Part shown: positions 1-10,449 of the stretch, piece after piece
How the letters are laid out: every line of letters begins with the position of its first letter
How positions within the stretch are numbered: the first letter of the stretch is position 1
Origin: Diploptera punctata
Taxonomy: Eukaryota; Arthropoda; Insecta; Blattodea; Blaberidae
Assembly (NCBI GenBank): GCA_030220185.1
Contig: JASPKZ010002333.1
Location: 1,240,001 to 1,304,000 of the forward strand
DNA length: 64,000 nucleotides
Direction of reading: 5' to 3'
The notes under the pieces: model-generated
Told to the model about the DNA's origin: nothing
Seen by the model: only the letters and a program-made list of their open reading frames with translations
The model's database searches: none
Position numbers and translations under genes: made by a program

Positions 1-2045
1 GAGAAACATGAAGAATATCGGGATCCTCCAGTGGGAGAAGAGGAGAAAAGTCCCACAACATTTTACCCGACTCCCGAGGGAAAATATGAAGAATATCGGG
101 ATCCTCCAGTGGGAGAAGAGGGGAAAACGTCCCACAACATTTTCCCCGACTCCCGAGGGAAAACGTGAAAAGTATAGAATATCGGGATTCTCCAGTGGGA
201 GAAGAGGAGAAAACGTCCCACAACATTTTCCCCAACTCCCGAGGGAAAACCCTGAAGAATATAGGGATCTTCCAGTGGGAGAAGAGGAGAAAACGTCCCA
301 CAACTGTTTCCCCGACTCCCGAGGGAGAAACATGAATATCGGAATCCTACAGTGGGAGAAGAGGAGATAACGTCCCACAACATTTTCCCCGACTCCGGAG
401 GGAAAAACATGAAGAATATCGGGATCCTCCAGTGGGAGAAGAGGAGAAACGTCCCACAACATTTTCCCCGACTCCCGAGGGAAAAACATAAAGAATATCG
501 GGATCCTCCAGTGGGAGAAGAGGAGAAAACGTCCCACAACTGTTTCCCCGACTCCCGAGGGAGAAACATGAAGAATATAGAATATCGGGATCCTCCAGTG
601 GGAGAAGAGCAGGAAACGTCCCACAACATTTTCCCCGAACCCCGAGGGAAAAACATGAAGAATATCGGGATCTTCCACTGGAAGAAGAGGATAAAAAGTC
701 CCACAAACATTTTCCCCGACTCCCGAGGGAAGAACATGAAGAATATCGGGATCCTCCAGTGGGAGAAGAGGCGAAAACGCCCCACTAAATTTTCCCCGAC
801 TCCCGAGGAAAAAACTTGAACAATATCGGGATCCTCCAATGGGAGAAGAGGAGAAAACGTCCCATAACATTTTCCCCGACTCCCGAGGGAAGAAAATGAA
901 CAATATCGGGATCCTCCAGTGGGAGAAGAGGAGAAAACGTCCCACACACAATTTTCCCCGACTCCCGAGGGAAAAACTTGAAAGAATATCGGGATCCTCC
1001 AGTGGGAGAAGAGGAGAAACGTCCCACAACATTTTCCCCGACTCCCGAGGGAAAAACTTGAAAGAATATCGGGATCCTCAAGTGGGAGAAGAGGAGAAAA
1101 CGCCCCATAACATTTTCCCCGACTCCCGAGGGAGAAACATGAAGAACATAGAATATCGGGATCCTCCAGTGGGAGAATAGGCGAAAACGTCCCACAAAAT
1201 GTTCCCTGACTCCCGAGGGAAAAACTTGAAGAAAATCGGGATCCTCCAGTGGGAGAAGAGGAGAAAAAGTCCCATAACATTTTCCCCGACTCCCGAGGGA
1301 AGAACATGAACAATATCGGGATCCTCCAGTGGGAGAAGAGGAGGAAAAACGTCCCATAACATTTTCCCCGACTCCCGAGGGAAGAACATGAACAATATCG
1401 GGATCCTCCAGTGGGAGAAGAGGAGAAAACGTCCCACAACATTTTCCCCGACTCCCGAGGAAAAAACTTGAACAATATCGGGATCCTCCAGTGGGAGAAG
1501 AGATAAAACGTCCCATAACATTTTCCCCGACTCCCGAGGGAAGAACATGAACAATATCGGGATCCTCCAGTGGGAGAAGAGGCGAAAACGTCCCACAACA
1601 TTTTCCCCGACTCCCGAGGGAAAAACGTGAACAATATCGGGATCCTCCAGTGGGAGAAGAGGCGAAAACGTCCCACAAAATGTTTCCCCGACTCCCGAGG
1701 GAAAAACTTGAAAGAATATCGGGATCCTCCGGTGGGAGAAGAGAAGAAAACGTCCCACAACATTTTCCCCCCCGACTCCCGAGGGAAGAACATGAACAAT
1801 ATCGGGATCCTCCGGTGGGAGAAGAGGCGAAAACGTCCCACAACATTTTCCCCGACTCCCGAGGGAAAAACTTGAACAATATCGGGATCCTCCAGTGGGA
1901 GAAGAGGCGAAAACGTCCCACAAAATTTTCCCCGACTCCCGAGGGAAAAACGTGAAGAATATCGGGATCCTCCAGTGGGAGAAGAGGGGAAAACGTCCCA
2001 CAAAATTTTCCCCGACTCCCGAGGGCAAACATTAAAAATATCGGG
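1..2045. repeat. 80-bp satellite array, truncated at left edge
   Basis: About 25 tandem copies of an ~80-bp unit fill this stretch. Each copy holds the blocks ATCGGGATCCTCCAGTGGGA (with a BamHI site) and CCCCGACTCCCGAGGGAAAA, separated by an AACGTCCCACAAC segment. Copies differ by single-base changes and small indels. Some carry an extra TATAGAA-type insertion before ATCGGG (near 175, 578 and 1150). The array starts before the window and ends in a decayed unit at about 2030-2050. Long minus-strand frames of 646, 415 and 316 codons cross it, but they follow from the repeat and are not treated as genes. Confidence 0.97.
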
Positions 2046-2103
2046 ATCTACCTTCGGGAGAGAGGTTCTAGGGTATCACAGTATTTTCTCCCACACACGA
2101 GCG

Positions 2104-2300
2104 TTCTGAATGAACAATTCTGGATTTCTGTGCACGAGTCATCAAACTGTTACTAAGGACGCCTAGAGCCTTCTCAATAATCTGAGTGAACAATTCCGGA
2201 CGCCTAGCACCTTCACAATAATCTGAATGAACAATTCCGGATATCTGTGGACGAGACATAATGTTACTAAGGACTCCTAACGCCTTTACAATAAACTGGA
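2104..2300. repeat. Short tandem repeat next to the satellite
   Basis: Three copies of a unit containing TGARTGAACAATTCYGGA and CGCCTAG.CCTT.ACAATAA follow the satellite at once. The outer copies (from about 2106 and 2223) also share a TACTAAGGAC block, which the middle copy (from about 2181) lacks. The unit is unrelated to the 80-bp satellite. Confidence 0.8.
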
Positions 2301-3090
2301 TACGTACACATCTCCAGTGTACAGTGTGTCCAGCAACTGTGTTATAATCGTAATATTTTACATTTGTCAACTTTATACATATATCTTTGTAACAGTAATT
2401 ATATTTTGTTGGAATCTGTTTATTTTTATATCACAGTAATCAGTATTATCACTATCATTAAATTCGTGAATAATTTTAAACAACGTCTTAGAATAGTGTA
2501 AATAATATTCTCTAGCTAAACTATTAGTACTGTTTGCATTTAAAGCTAATGTTAATAATCGTAATAGTAATTTGATCTAATGTAAATATATGTTAATGTA
2601 GTGTGTAGTTAGGTTTAATTGTGTAACTTTATGGTAATTAATGTAAAAAATTCGATTAATTTTAATGTCACTTTAGCTCCTATAATATATGAACATTATA
2701 AAATAACTTTGTTTCCTTCTTTGATAAATATTTTAATTTATCTGAAGGGCTTAGGGCAGTAACATGATAAGCCACATTCTGATAAGGAATGTCATTTATT
2801 ACAATTGTAGCAAATAAATATATTGAAATATCCATAAAATAATTTTGTAAATGCACCAGTGATGAGTTAAAACATAGACACACAATGTATTAAAAACAAT
2901 ACTGCCCAATTAATATTTATAATCTTTTTGAAACATTAAAATCCTTATATCTCAGAATGGCCAATATGTGGCTTATCTTATTGCCTTAAGCTCTTCATTT
3001 ATAATGTTTATCGGTAGGAGTGTATAATAGCTGAAATTTAGTTAAGCAATTTTATTGAATAGGATGTTTGTAGAATTTTATATTAATAAC
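2301..3090. other. AT-rich DNA, nothing recognised
   Basis: Low-complexity AT-rich sequence. A 67-codon minus frame (2680-2883) resembles nothing I know and has no supporting signal. Confidence 0.6.
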
Positions 3091-3095
3091 TATAT

Positions 3096-4015
3096 AACAC
3101 CCGGCGTGCTCTGATACGCCTAGATAAATGAAATTTAATGTGCATTTGTGTTTAGTTGAATAAGTATAAGAAAAAATAATTATAAAATTATATTTTACAT
3201 GCTCCGGGCTGATTACCTGGCGTTGCCCGGGAATCTACTTATCCCGATCTTCTTGACACAAATTAGCTAAAATACGAAAATTAATGTGTTTTATGTTTAG
3301 TAAAATAAGTAAATGGAGAAATTTATATCGTAATTATTTTTAATTACCCCGTGCTGTTTACCCGGCGTTGTCCGGGTAACTACTCATCCCGGTCTTCTTA
3401 GCATAAATGAGCTGAAAGACGAGAATCAATGTACTTCTTATGATTAGTTGAGTAAGTAAAATGAAAAATAACGATAAATGTATATCGTAATTATTTTAAG
3501 ATTCCCAGTACTGATTACCCGGTGTTACCCGGGAATCTACTTATCTGGATATTCTTGGCATAAATGAGCTAAAAGACAAAATTCGTTGTTATGAGTTATC
3601 CGTAAAAGAAAATCCGTCATTAGCTGCTTTGCTTGTAGAGGAATCTACGTATTTGTCTCGATCATTTTGGCATCGATGAAAGACAAAAATGGTCATTGTA
3701 AGTTATCCGTAAGAGATAAATATATGTTGTCGCGGACTTCTTTGTAGAGCTTTTTGAGATATTCAATTTTGTGTACATTAATTTTGTGTATTTATTATGG
3801 TTTAGGCAGCGTAAGCCATTTAAGTGTCCAAAGAGCTACCCTTTTCACGTTTTCCACTCCAAAGGGCAATTTTAGGGGTGTAGGAGATCAGTATTACAAC
3901 TTTCTTATATCCTACGTTCATCCCGGGGATCTCCTGAACATTTAGCGAAAAGCCCCATCACAATCGGACCGTGCATAAAGTACGAACAAACAAACATACA
4001 TTCATTTTTATAGGT
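3096..4015 (+). repeat. Dispersed element X, copy 1 with internal tandem units
   Basis: Member of an unclassified interspersed family. Its 5' end resembles TAGCTAATACCCGGCGTGCG and its 3' end AACAAACATTCATTTTTATA. Between them lie conserved blocks: a GGTTTAGGCAGCATAAGCC-type block and an AATCGGATGAACGGTATG-type block. In this copy a 145-158 bp internal unit beginning GCTGATTACCCGGCGTTGCC is present three times (from about 3208, 3353 and 3511). There are no terminal inverted repeats and no long reading frame. It could be the 3' end of a non-LTR element or a SINE-like element. Confidence 0.75.
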
Positions 4016-4017
4016 TG

Positions 4018-4062
4018 TACTAGCTAATACCCGGCGTGCGCTGCTACTCCGAAATAAATGTT
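4018..4062 (+). repeat. Element X, copy 2 (5' end only)
   Basis: The 5' signature CTAGCTAATACCCGGCGTGC starts directly after the 3' end of copy 1, so two copies sit head to tail. This copy breaks off after about 45 bp into unrelated AT-rich DNA. Confidence 0.65.
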
Positions 4063-4705
4063 AATGGGACATTCCATACGAAATCGACAAAAAATGTGAA
4101 AATTGAACTCACATCTTTAAAAGTTTACAATTTTTTTACAGTGAAACTTTATGATATACTGAATATCTGAACCGAATGTCAAGCCTTCGCTTGGTGTAAT
4201 TACAGAGTAATAGAGCTGTCAATGTATCGTATTGTTTTAAATAGTCTCTTTTATAAAATAAATTTCTCGAAGTATAACTACTCCCTCAACTTGAAAATAT
4301 AGTCACATTATAGATGATTTTATGCTCTATCGCTTGAAAATTAGTATGTTAATATTTAAGTTTTTCTGAAGGGCGTAAATGCAATTAATATGCAATTGAC
4401 CTTTCTCACCAAAAATTTTATAAAATCAAAAAGTGCCACATTATTACTTGAACACCGGTTATTTTTTTGTAATTAGTATTAAAGTGGAGTTTTGAAAGGA
4501 AACTACCAAAAATAATTATTTTCCCTAAAATCTCCTATGTGTAGACTGCCCGCAATACCTTTCGCGTGAGTGTAGATCGCTCGCTCGTACAAACAATGAC
4601 GGAGCTACTTGGTAATAGTCCTTTGGGCACTTACAAATATTTTTTATTGTTATTATCATTATTACATTATTTTTATTATCATTATTACAATTATTACATT
4701 ATCAT
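4063..4705. other. AT-rich DNA, nothing recognised
   Basis: No gene or recognisable repeat apart from a TTATTA/TCATCA-rich run near 4650-4710. A 77-codon plus frame (4566-4799) overlaps that run and looks incidental. Confidence 0.55.
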
Positions 4706-4711
4706 CATCAT

Positions 4712-4920
4712 CGTGGACAATTGGTTACTCTGCACGCCTCCGATTTCGAGGTTCGCGGGTTCAAACTCGATAGGAATCAATGGCATTTTAAAGGCATAAC
4801 AATTCTGAATGTAGCTTTCTCCAGAAGGAAGGAAATCCGTGAGTCCCGTATCGTAAATTTATGGTACGTAGGAGAACCTCGCGCTTGAAATAAATTGCTA
4901 CATAATAAACGTCATTAAAT
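4712..4920 (+). repeat. tRNA-derived SINE, family F, copy
   Basis: A GTGGACAATTGGTTACTC head is followed by a B-box-like GGTTCAAACTC at about 4758. The body shows GAAGGAAGGAAATCC and AATTTATGGTACGTA. The copies at 15853 and 25880 match it in order and spacing. Confidence 0.55.
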
Positions 4921-5885
4921 ATAACAATCTTTATTGATATCTTCAGGAGGCGGTTAATTTTGTGCTGATTTTGGCTAATGTATAGTTTAATTTAAATTAC
5001 TAAGTACCTACGAATTCAAGCTGGTAGGCCTATTACAAAAATATTTTCTACAGAGTAGTTTTGTAATGTGTTGTAATTTTTTGTACTTGTACCCTACACC
5101 AATGTCTGATGTTTCATATTGCAAGTAATGTTAAGCTATCGATAATAATTTATAACAATTTCTATGCTGTTACAAGTAATATTTAAGAGGTATAAATATA
5201 TTTTATTGGCCTGGTCTTGCATCCCCTATTCATGACATATCTATGATGATAATAAAATGCACGATAATATTAGCTTATATTATAAGCTAAATTATTGTTA
5301 TAGTGTTTAATTTAATGTCTAAACTTCCCATTATTCTCCTTTTATAACATAAAATGTATACCTCTACGATTATTCTCTCATTCCAGAAACATTTAAAAAT
5401 TGTAAAATTATATATTAACACATAATATTGTTGATAACTATTGTATACTAATATAAGCATAATTAAAATTGTATTAAACTTCTAATTTACCATTTAGTCT
5501 TCGTAGATCAGCAAACTTGTTAGTTAAAAACAATAAGATGTTATTTTAAATTTGACTGTGATACTTAAAATGACGAGATGCACTAAACACACGCACTGAT
5601 GTAAATCAACTGCCTAGTATGTAATCTGAACTTGAGAATTGTTGATAGAAAAGCAGATGTTTGAGGAAGACTTGCTGACCCTGCATTATTATCGTTTGGT
5701 AGGAAGTGGTACGAGTGTTAAAACGTTCGGTTTTATTTGGAAGTGATATCGTATAACAATACTATTTGGTCAAAGTTTTAAGGGTACACTACAGTACACT
5801 GAATAAAAAGTTATTTTAAGACTGGAATTAGTAATTATAACATAATAAAAATGTATACCATTTTGTTCAATTAACGATGTAAGAA
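4921..5885. other. AT-rich DNA, nothing recognised
   Basis: Long AT-rich stretch without a credible reading frame or known repeat. Several short palindromic TTATAA-rich segments occur near 5270-5300. Confidence 0.55.
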
Positions 5886-5889
5886 TTTT

Positions 5890-5893
<4 letters not shown>

Positions 5894-5926
<33 letters not shown>
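5894..5926. repeat. (TA)n microsatellite
   Basis: Uninterrupted TA dinucleotides. Similar TA tracts lie at about 17077-17105, 17410-17455, 35695-35720, 38502-38539, 46157-46192 and 56239-56265. Confidence 0.9.
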
Positions 5927-5928
<2 letters not shown>

Positions 5929-5977
5929 AACTCTAATGAAACATTTGTAATAAAATAAATAATTTGTTTTAAAAAAG

Positions 5978-6395
5978 GACAGAAGATTACGAGTATTTGA
6001 GAATAAAGTTTTTAGGAAAATTTTTGGATCAAAAAGAGATGAACAGACAGGTGAATGGAGAAAACTACATAATAGTGAGCTACATGATCTGTATAGGAAG
6101 CCAGATATAATAAAAACAGTTAAGTGTCGTAGGCTGCGATGGGCAAGGAAATGTGACACGTATGGAGGATGAAAGAGGTGCTTGGAAATTTCTGGTAGGA
6201 AAACCGGAGGGAAAACGCCCAGTTGGAAGACTAAGAATGAGGTGGGAGAATAACATTCCATTATACATGATTTGAAGGAAGTAGATTATACAGGGGATAA
6301 TTGGAAAACGTTAGCTCGAGATGGGATGTATGGAGAGCTTATGTTCGCGCTGCCATGAACCTACAGGTTCCACAGAGCCAGTGAGTGAGTTAATT
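5978..6395 (+). mobile_element. RTE-type LINE, 5'-truncated 3' fragment
   Basis: This plus-strand piece corresponds to the last ~400 bp of the complete RTE element at 6470-9737. It covers the C-terminal coding part (an ENKV.RKIFG-like frame, then the arginine-rich GKRPVGR block) and the final CCATGAACCT segment. Several indels destroy the frame. It lies only about 75 bp from the complete copy and in the opposite orientation. It is a typical dead-on-arrival LINE insertion. Confidence 0.9.
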
Positions 6396-6456
6396 AGTTA
6401 TAAATAATTTGTTTAATAATTCACAGTAAACGTAAGTAACATAGCTCTTTACTTCT

Positions 6457-6469
6457 CGCTTCAGCAATA
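6457..6469. repeat. Target-site duplication of the RTE element, 3' side
   Basis: CGCTTCAGCAATA occurs here and again at 9738-9750, exactly bordering the element. This shows insertion by target-primed reverse transcription. Confidence 0.93.
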
Positions 6470-6495
6470 CTTACTTACTTACTTACTCACTGGCA

Positions 6496-7068
6496 CTATC
6501 GAACCCGTAGGTTCATGGCCGCGCGGACATAAGCTCTCCATACATCCCTATCCTGAGCTAATGCTTTCCAATCATTCCCTGTATAATCTACTTCCCTCAA
6601 ATCATAGTTAATGTTGTTCTCCCACCTCATTCTTGGTCTACCAACTGGGCGTTTTCCCTCTGGCTTTCCTACAAGAAGCTTCCATGCACGTCTTTCATTC
6701 CCCATACGTGCAACATGTCCTGCCCATCGCAGTCTACGAGACTTAACTGTTCTTATTATATCTGGCTTCCTATAAAGACCATGTAGTTCATTGTTATGTA
6801 GTCTTCTCCATTCACCTGTCTGTTCATCTCTCTTTGGTCCAAAAATTTTCCTAAGAACTTTATTCTCAAATACTCGTAATCTCCTTTCCTCCCTTAAAGT
6901 AAGAGTCCATGTTTCGCACCCATATAATATAACTGGTAGAATAATAGTTTTATATATTTTCAGCTTAACGTTTTTTGAAAGGAGTTGGGACATCAAAAGT
7001 CTCTGCAATGCATAATAGCATGCATTTCCAGAATTGAGCCTATGTTTAATTTCTTTGTGCGATCTCAT
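6496..7068 (-). CDS. RTE LINE ORF, C-terminal part after second frameshift
   Basis: This 190-codon frame carries the C-terminal domain that follows the reverse transcriptase in RTE-type proteins. It includes the LPVILYGCETWTLT segment, the RLRWAGHVARM block and the basic GKRPVGRPRMRWENN stretch. The protein would end with VRAAMNLRVR just before the tail. It is out of frame with the upstream RT frame: the break lies near 7060, where the RT frame runs into a stop. The apparent ATG is probably internal to the original ORF. The domain's role is not well defined; nucleic-acid binding is an inference from its basic character. Confidence 0.88.
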   Translation of the reverse strand: MRSHKEIKHRLNSGNACYYALQRLLMSQLLSKNVKLKIYKTIILPVILYGCETWTLTLREERRLRVFENKVLRKIFGPKRDEQTGEWRRLHNNELHGLYRKPDIIRTVKSRRLRWAGHVARMGNERRAWKLLVGKPEGKRPVGRPRMRWENNINYDLREVDYTGNDWKALAQDRDVWRAYVRAAMNLRVR

Positions 7069-8419
7069 TCCTATTTGTGATTATTGTTCCTAGGTATTTG
7101 AATTCAGCCACTTCCTCAAAATTTCCCTCATTTGTCATTAGCTGTCCATTTCCATTATATACTGAATTTCTACCTGTGACCACATATTTAGTTTTACTGA
7201 TATTTACTTCCAGTCCTAATTTCTTAGTGTTACTCAATAGTGTGTGCGTGTTGGCCTTTAGTATCTCCTCGCTATCGGCCAATAGTACTACATCATCAGC
7301 ATAAACTAACAGCTTATTAATACCATTCAGTTGTAAGCCTTCCTCATTCTCTAAAGATTTAATGGCATGCTCTAGTACAAAATTAAATAGTAGAGGAGAT
7401 AGTGCATCTCCTTGCTTCAACCCATTCTGGATTTCAAAAGTGTCTGAAAACTGTTTGCCTACACGCACCCTACTATTTGAGCCATTTAGACACATTCGTA
7501 TAAGTCTAACTAACTTTTTAGGAATTCCGAACTCCAGCAGGATACTATATAACTTCTCCCTCTTAATTGAATCATATGCTTTTTTGAAGTCTACATATAG
7601 TTGATGTACAGTGCCATTATATTCCCATTTCTTTTCTAAAATCTGTCTTATACTAAAAATCTGATCTGTTGTAGACCTGTTTCTTCTAAATGCACATTGA
7701 TGATCTCCTAGAATGTCATCAATGTAGGGAGTAAGTCTGCTTACTAATATATTTGTAAGAATTTTGTATGAAGTTGAAAGTAATGAGATGCCCCTGTAGT
7801 TGTTGCAATCAGTTTTATCTCCTTTCTTATAAATTGGTACGATAATTGATTCCTTCCATTCATCTGGAAGAGCTTCTTTTTCCCAAATCATACTAAGCAA
7901 CCAGCGTATTTTGTCTATCAATTTTTCTCCTCCTGATTTTATGAGTTCTGCTGGGATCTCATCTGAACCTGATGCTTTATACATCTTCAATTTTTCAATC
8001 GCCATTTCAACCTCTAATGCACTTGGCTCTGCGACTAGCATTTCTGCTGTCTGTAACTTATCCTCCTCAATGTCCTGTTCTGTATGTACATTTAATAGCT
8101 GATTAAAGTAACTTTTCCATCTATTTAATATACTCCTAGAATCTGCAATCATATCCCCATTTTCATTTCGAATTATGTTTGTTCTAGCCTGAAACCCTTT
8201 CTTCTCTATACTAATTCCCTGATATAATTCTCTAATGTTCCTATTTTTTGCATTCATTTCAAGATCATTAATCTTCTCTCTCAAATATTCCCTCTTTTTA
8301 CTCTTTAGTAACTTAGTGGTTTCCCGTCTAATACTACCCAATTGCTCTAAATTTACCTCATTTGGCTCGTGTAACCATTTAATTTTGCTAGTTTTCTTTT
8401 CTTTACAATGTCGGCACAT
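7046..8419 (-). CDS. RTE LINE reverse transcriptase domain
   Basis: This 457-codon frame is the reverse transcriptase of the element, the enzyme that copies its RNA into DNA at the nicked target. Recognisable RT blocks are FRRNRSTTDQ (from residue ~244), VDFKKAYDSI with a catalytic Asp (~276-285), GLKQGDALSPLLF (~333-345) and the active-site VYADD (~372-376). All catalytic aspartates are present. The first ~15 residues are a shifted reading of the endonuclease-RT linker, so the ATG is not the true start. The frame ends at the second frameshift near 7060. With the flanking frames it forms a single ancestral ORF. Confidence 0.93.
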   Translation of the reverse strand: MCRHCKEKKTSKIKWLHEPNEVNLEQLGSIRRETTKLLKSKKREYLREKINDLEMNAKNRNIRELYQGISIEKKGFQARTNIIRNENGDMIADSRSILNRWKSYFNQLLNVHTEQDIEEDKLQTAEMLVAEPSALEVEMAIEKLKMYKASGSDEIPAELIKSGGEKLIDKIRWLLSMIWEKEALPDEWKESIIVPIYKKGDKTDCNNYRGISLLSTSYKILTNILVSRLTPYIDDILGDHQCAFRRNRSTTDQIFSIRQILEKKWEYNGTVHQLYVDFKKAYDSIKREKLYSILLEFGIPKKLVRLIRMCLNGSNSRVRVGKQFSDTFEIQNGLKQGDALSPLLFNFVLEHAIKSLENEEGLQLNGINKLLVYADDVVLLADSEEILKANTHTLLSNTKKLGLEVNISKTKYVVTGRNSVYNGNGQLMTNEGNFEEVAEFKYLGTIITNRNEIAQRN

Positions 8420-9534
8420 TCCTCATCAAACCATTTCTTGTTTTGCCTCTTTTTTAAACAACCAATGCTTTCTGATGCTGACAATTTAATAGTATCTCTT
8501 ATAGCCTCCCATTCTTTATTTATATCAGGTTCTTCTTCGTTTGCCACATTGTCATCTGAAGATTCCAGTACTTCAAATCTATTAGCAATTTTGATTTGGT
8601 ATTCTTGCCGCATTTCATCATTTTTCAAGTTTTTTAATTCAAATTTTACAGAATCATCTTTAGCATTTGTTCCTCTCATAAGCGATAGCCGTTGTCTGAT
8701 TTTCACTCTGACCAGATGATGATCCGAATTGCAGTCTGTCCCTCTAACTGATTTAACATCAATGATGCTACTGTGCCAGCGTTTATCCACTAATACATGA
8801 TCTATCTGGTTCCGAGTTTCTCCATCTGGGGACGTCCAGGTGTATTTATGAATATCCTTATGCTGAAATGTTGTGCTCTTAACAATGAGATTCTTTGATG
8901 TGGCAAATGTGACTAATCTAACCCCGTTGTCGTTACTATCTTCATGAAGACTGAATTTGCCTATTGTTGGTTTGAATATATCTTCCCGCCCCACTTTTGC
9001 ATTAAAATCTCCTAAGACAATTTTCATATGATATCGTGAAAGGCTATCAAATAAGCATTCTAATTCTTCATAGAACTCATCCTTGATCTTGTCATCTTTA
9101 TCTTCTGTGGGGGCATGTACATTTACAATTATAAAATCATGTCGTTTACCCTTTAGAATTATGTATGATATCCTATCATTAACAAACTTAATATCTCGGA
9201 TAGCGGATAGGATCCTCCTTCTGACTAAAAAACCCGTTCCAAATGCAGGTCTTTCTGCACCCCCATAGAATAATGCAAAGGTTCCTGATTCCTGACTACC
9301 TTCTCCTGGCCACCTAACTTCCTGTAAAGCGACTATATCCAAGGGTGATTTATCTAGTTCCCGCGTTAATATCTCTAGTGCCCCGCTATTGTATAAAGTC
9401 CTAACATTCCATGTTCCTAGGAACATGTCCCTGTGTTTGAGCCTTTGGCATGGGTTCCCTGAAGTAGTCCCCGCCCAGAGAACCGAATGGGGGACTATTT
9501 GACCTCCGGAAAATTTTACCCCAGATGAACCCAT
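8353..9534 (-). CDS. RTE LINE endonuclease (APE-like) domain
   Basis: This 393-codon frame encodes the apurinic/apyrimidinic-type endonuclease that nicks the target. Motifs in order are GTWNVRTLYN (from residue 40), ALQEVRW (~69), VNVHAPTE, LGDFNAKVG, the NQIDHVLV segment and SDHHLVRV with the catalytic Asp-His. It resembles craniofacial development protein 2, a host name often given to RTE endonucleases, which supports the clade call. The last ~15 residues are read out of frame after a one-base change near 8400 in an A-rich run. The leader upstream continues in another frame to the element's 5' end. Confidence 0.93.
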   Translation of the reverse strand: MGSSGVKFSGGQIVPHSVLWAGTTSGNPCQRLKHRDMFLGTWNVRTLYNSGALEILTRELDKSPLDIVALQEVRWPGEGSQESGTFALFYGGAERPAFGTGFLVRRRILSAIRDIKFVNDRISYIILKGKRHDFIIVNVHAPTEDKDDKIKDEFYEELECLFDSLSRYHMKIVLGDFNAKVGREDIFKPTIGKFSLHEDSNDNGVRLVTFATSKNLIVKSTTFQHKDIHKYTWTSPDGETRNQIDHVLVDKRWHSSIIDVKSVRGTDCNSDHHLVRVKIRQRLSLMRGTNAKDDSVKFELKNLKNDEMRQEYQIKIANRFEVLESSDDNVANEEEPDINKEWEAIRDTIKLSASESIGCLKKRQNKKWFDEECADIVKKRKLAKLNGYTSQMR

Positions 9535-9737
9535 GTCCGCATTTCTTGACGGTTGTATTTTTACGGTGAAAGATCGTCACTCTTTCGACCAAGGTACTTT
9601 TTTCGTCTGGCTTATCACCTTCGACCAGCCCGGCATGGGTAACCCTATCGGCAGCAATGCTACCGCCGGCATAGCTCTCAGGATCATTTAAGCACGCAAG
9701 CCACTCCACCACGACAAGGTAAATATACCATGGAGGG

Positions 9738-9750
9738 CGCTTCAGCAATA
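9738..9750. repeat. Target-site duplication of the RTE element, 5' side
   Basis: Second copy of CGCTTCAGCAATA, adjoining the element's 5' end, which begins CCCTCCATGG on the minus strand. Confidence 0.93.
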
Positions 9751-10445
9751 AAATTTGATAAATAAACATCTATTGCGTAAGAATTAAAATATCGGCACTT
9801 TTATAAATTTACGGTACTGTTCCATTAAGCAGAACATATAATAATTAATAATCTATTCGATTTAATGGCAGTTGAAAAAGTCACTGATGAAGCGGTGTCA
9901 GCTTTTTCAATTAACTACGCGCGCGACCTTGGTCGTGAAATGAATCAGCTGCGCGTGGATCCGCCAGTTTTTTTTACGAAAATAGAATAAAAAAAATTAT
10001 ATTGTCTGAACTATTCAACTCTCCAAAAAGGTTATTTCTGGAAATTAATCCTCATTACGTGAGTAGTATCCTGTATTTTTTTCGTTTTCATTTTTTGATA
10101 TATACTGCAGTAAACCGCCATAAAATAGAAAATTGACACCGAAAATAAAAATATCCTAATTATAAAAATAACACCCTTAAACTACATGATATCACCTATA
10201 TAAATACGTTTGAAATAAATTTTTCTGTTTACTGTTTCAGAAATATTAGTTAGTAAACGTTTTAGTTTATCATATTTACGATAATTTTAGATCATCATAA
10301 CTACGAACCAATAAATAATAAAAATTAAATTTCGATATTAATACGTTTATAAATGTATTCACTATATTTAGGGATACATAAAATTAAGAAAAAATAAATT
10401 GCAAGATTTTTTGCTGTCCGATTTTATATGGATTTTCCCTAATGT
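9751..10445. other. AT-rich DNA with a short hairpin
   Basis: Mostly AT-rich. At 9871-9915 GTTGAAAAAG and CTTTTTCAATT form an inverted pair, followed by a GC-richer ACGCGCGCGACC segment. No gene seen. Confidence 0.5.
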
Positions 10446-10449
10446 GTTT

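Larger units (their letters stand above)
6470..9737 (-). mobile_element. Complete RTE-clade non-LTR retrotransposon
   Basis: The element spans 3268 bp on the minus strand, which matches the usual ~3.3 kb of RTE elements. Its 3' end is a short AAGT/TTAC repeat tail (6470-6486) instead of poly(A), as is common in this clade. A 13-bp target duplication flanks it. The order is a GC-rich leader frame (about 9401-9737), an apurinic endonuclease, then a reverse transcriptase with C-terminal region, all meant as one ORF. Two single-base frameshifts (near 8400 and 7060) break it into three frames; otherwise it is nearly intact, so it is a young copy. Shorter relatives lie at 5978, 15057, 15686, 24826 and 38027. 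Confidence 0.95.

Noticed and set aside
63..2003. A 646-codon minus-strand frame across the satellite as a repeat protein gene
   Set aside because: The other two minus frames are also long and open, the unit length is not a multiple of three, and there are no splice, start or conservation signals. Repeat composition explains it.
1..2045. CRISPR-like array
   Set aside because: Direct repeats without unique spacers, in a eukaryotic genome; also true of the 69-bp and 78-bp arrays.
5770..6261. A 163-codon minus frame
   Set aside because: Antisense to the RTE fragment at 5978-6395 and passing through the TA tract.
9871..9950. Hammerhead-like pieces CTGATGA and GAAA
   Set aside because: The bases following CTGATGA do not pair with those before GAAA, so stem II cannot form.
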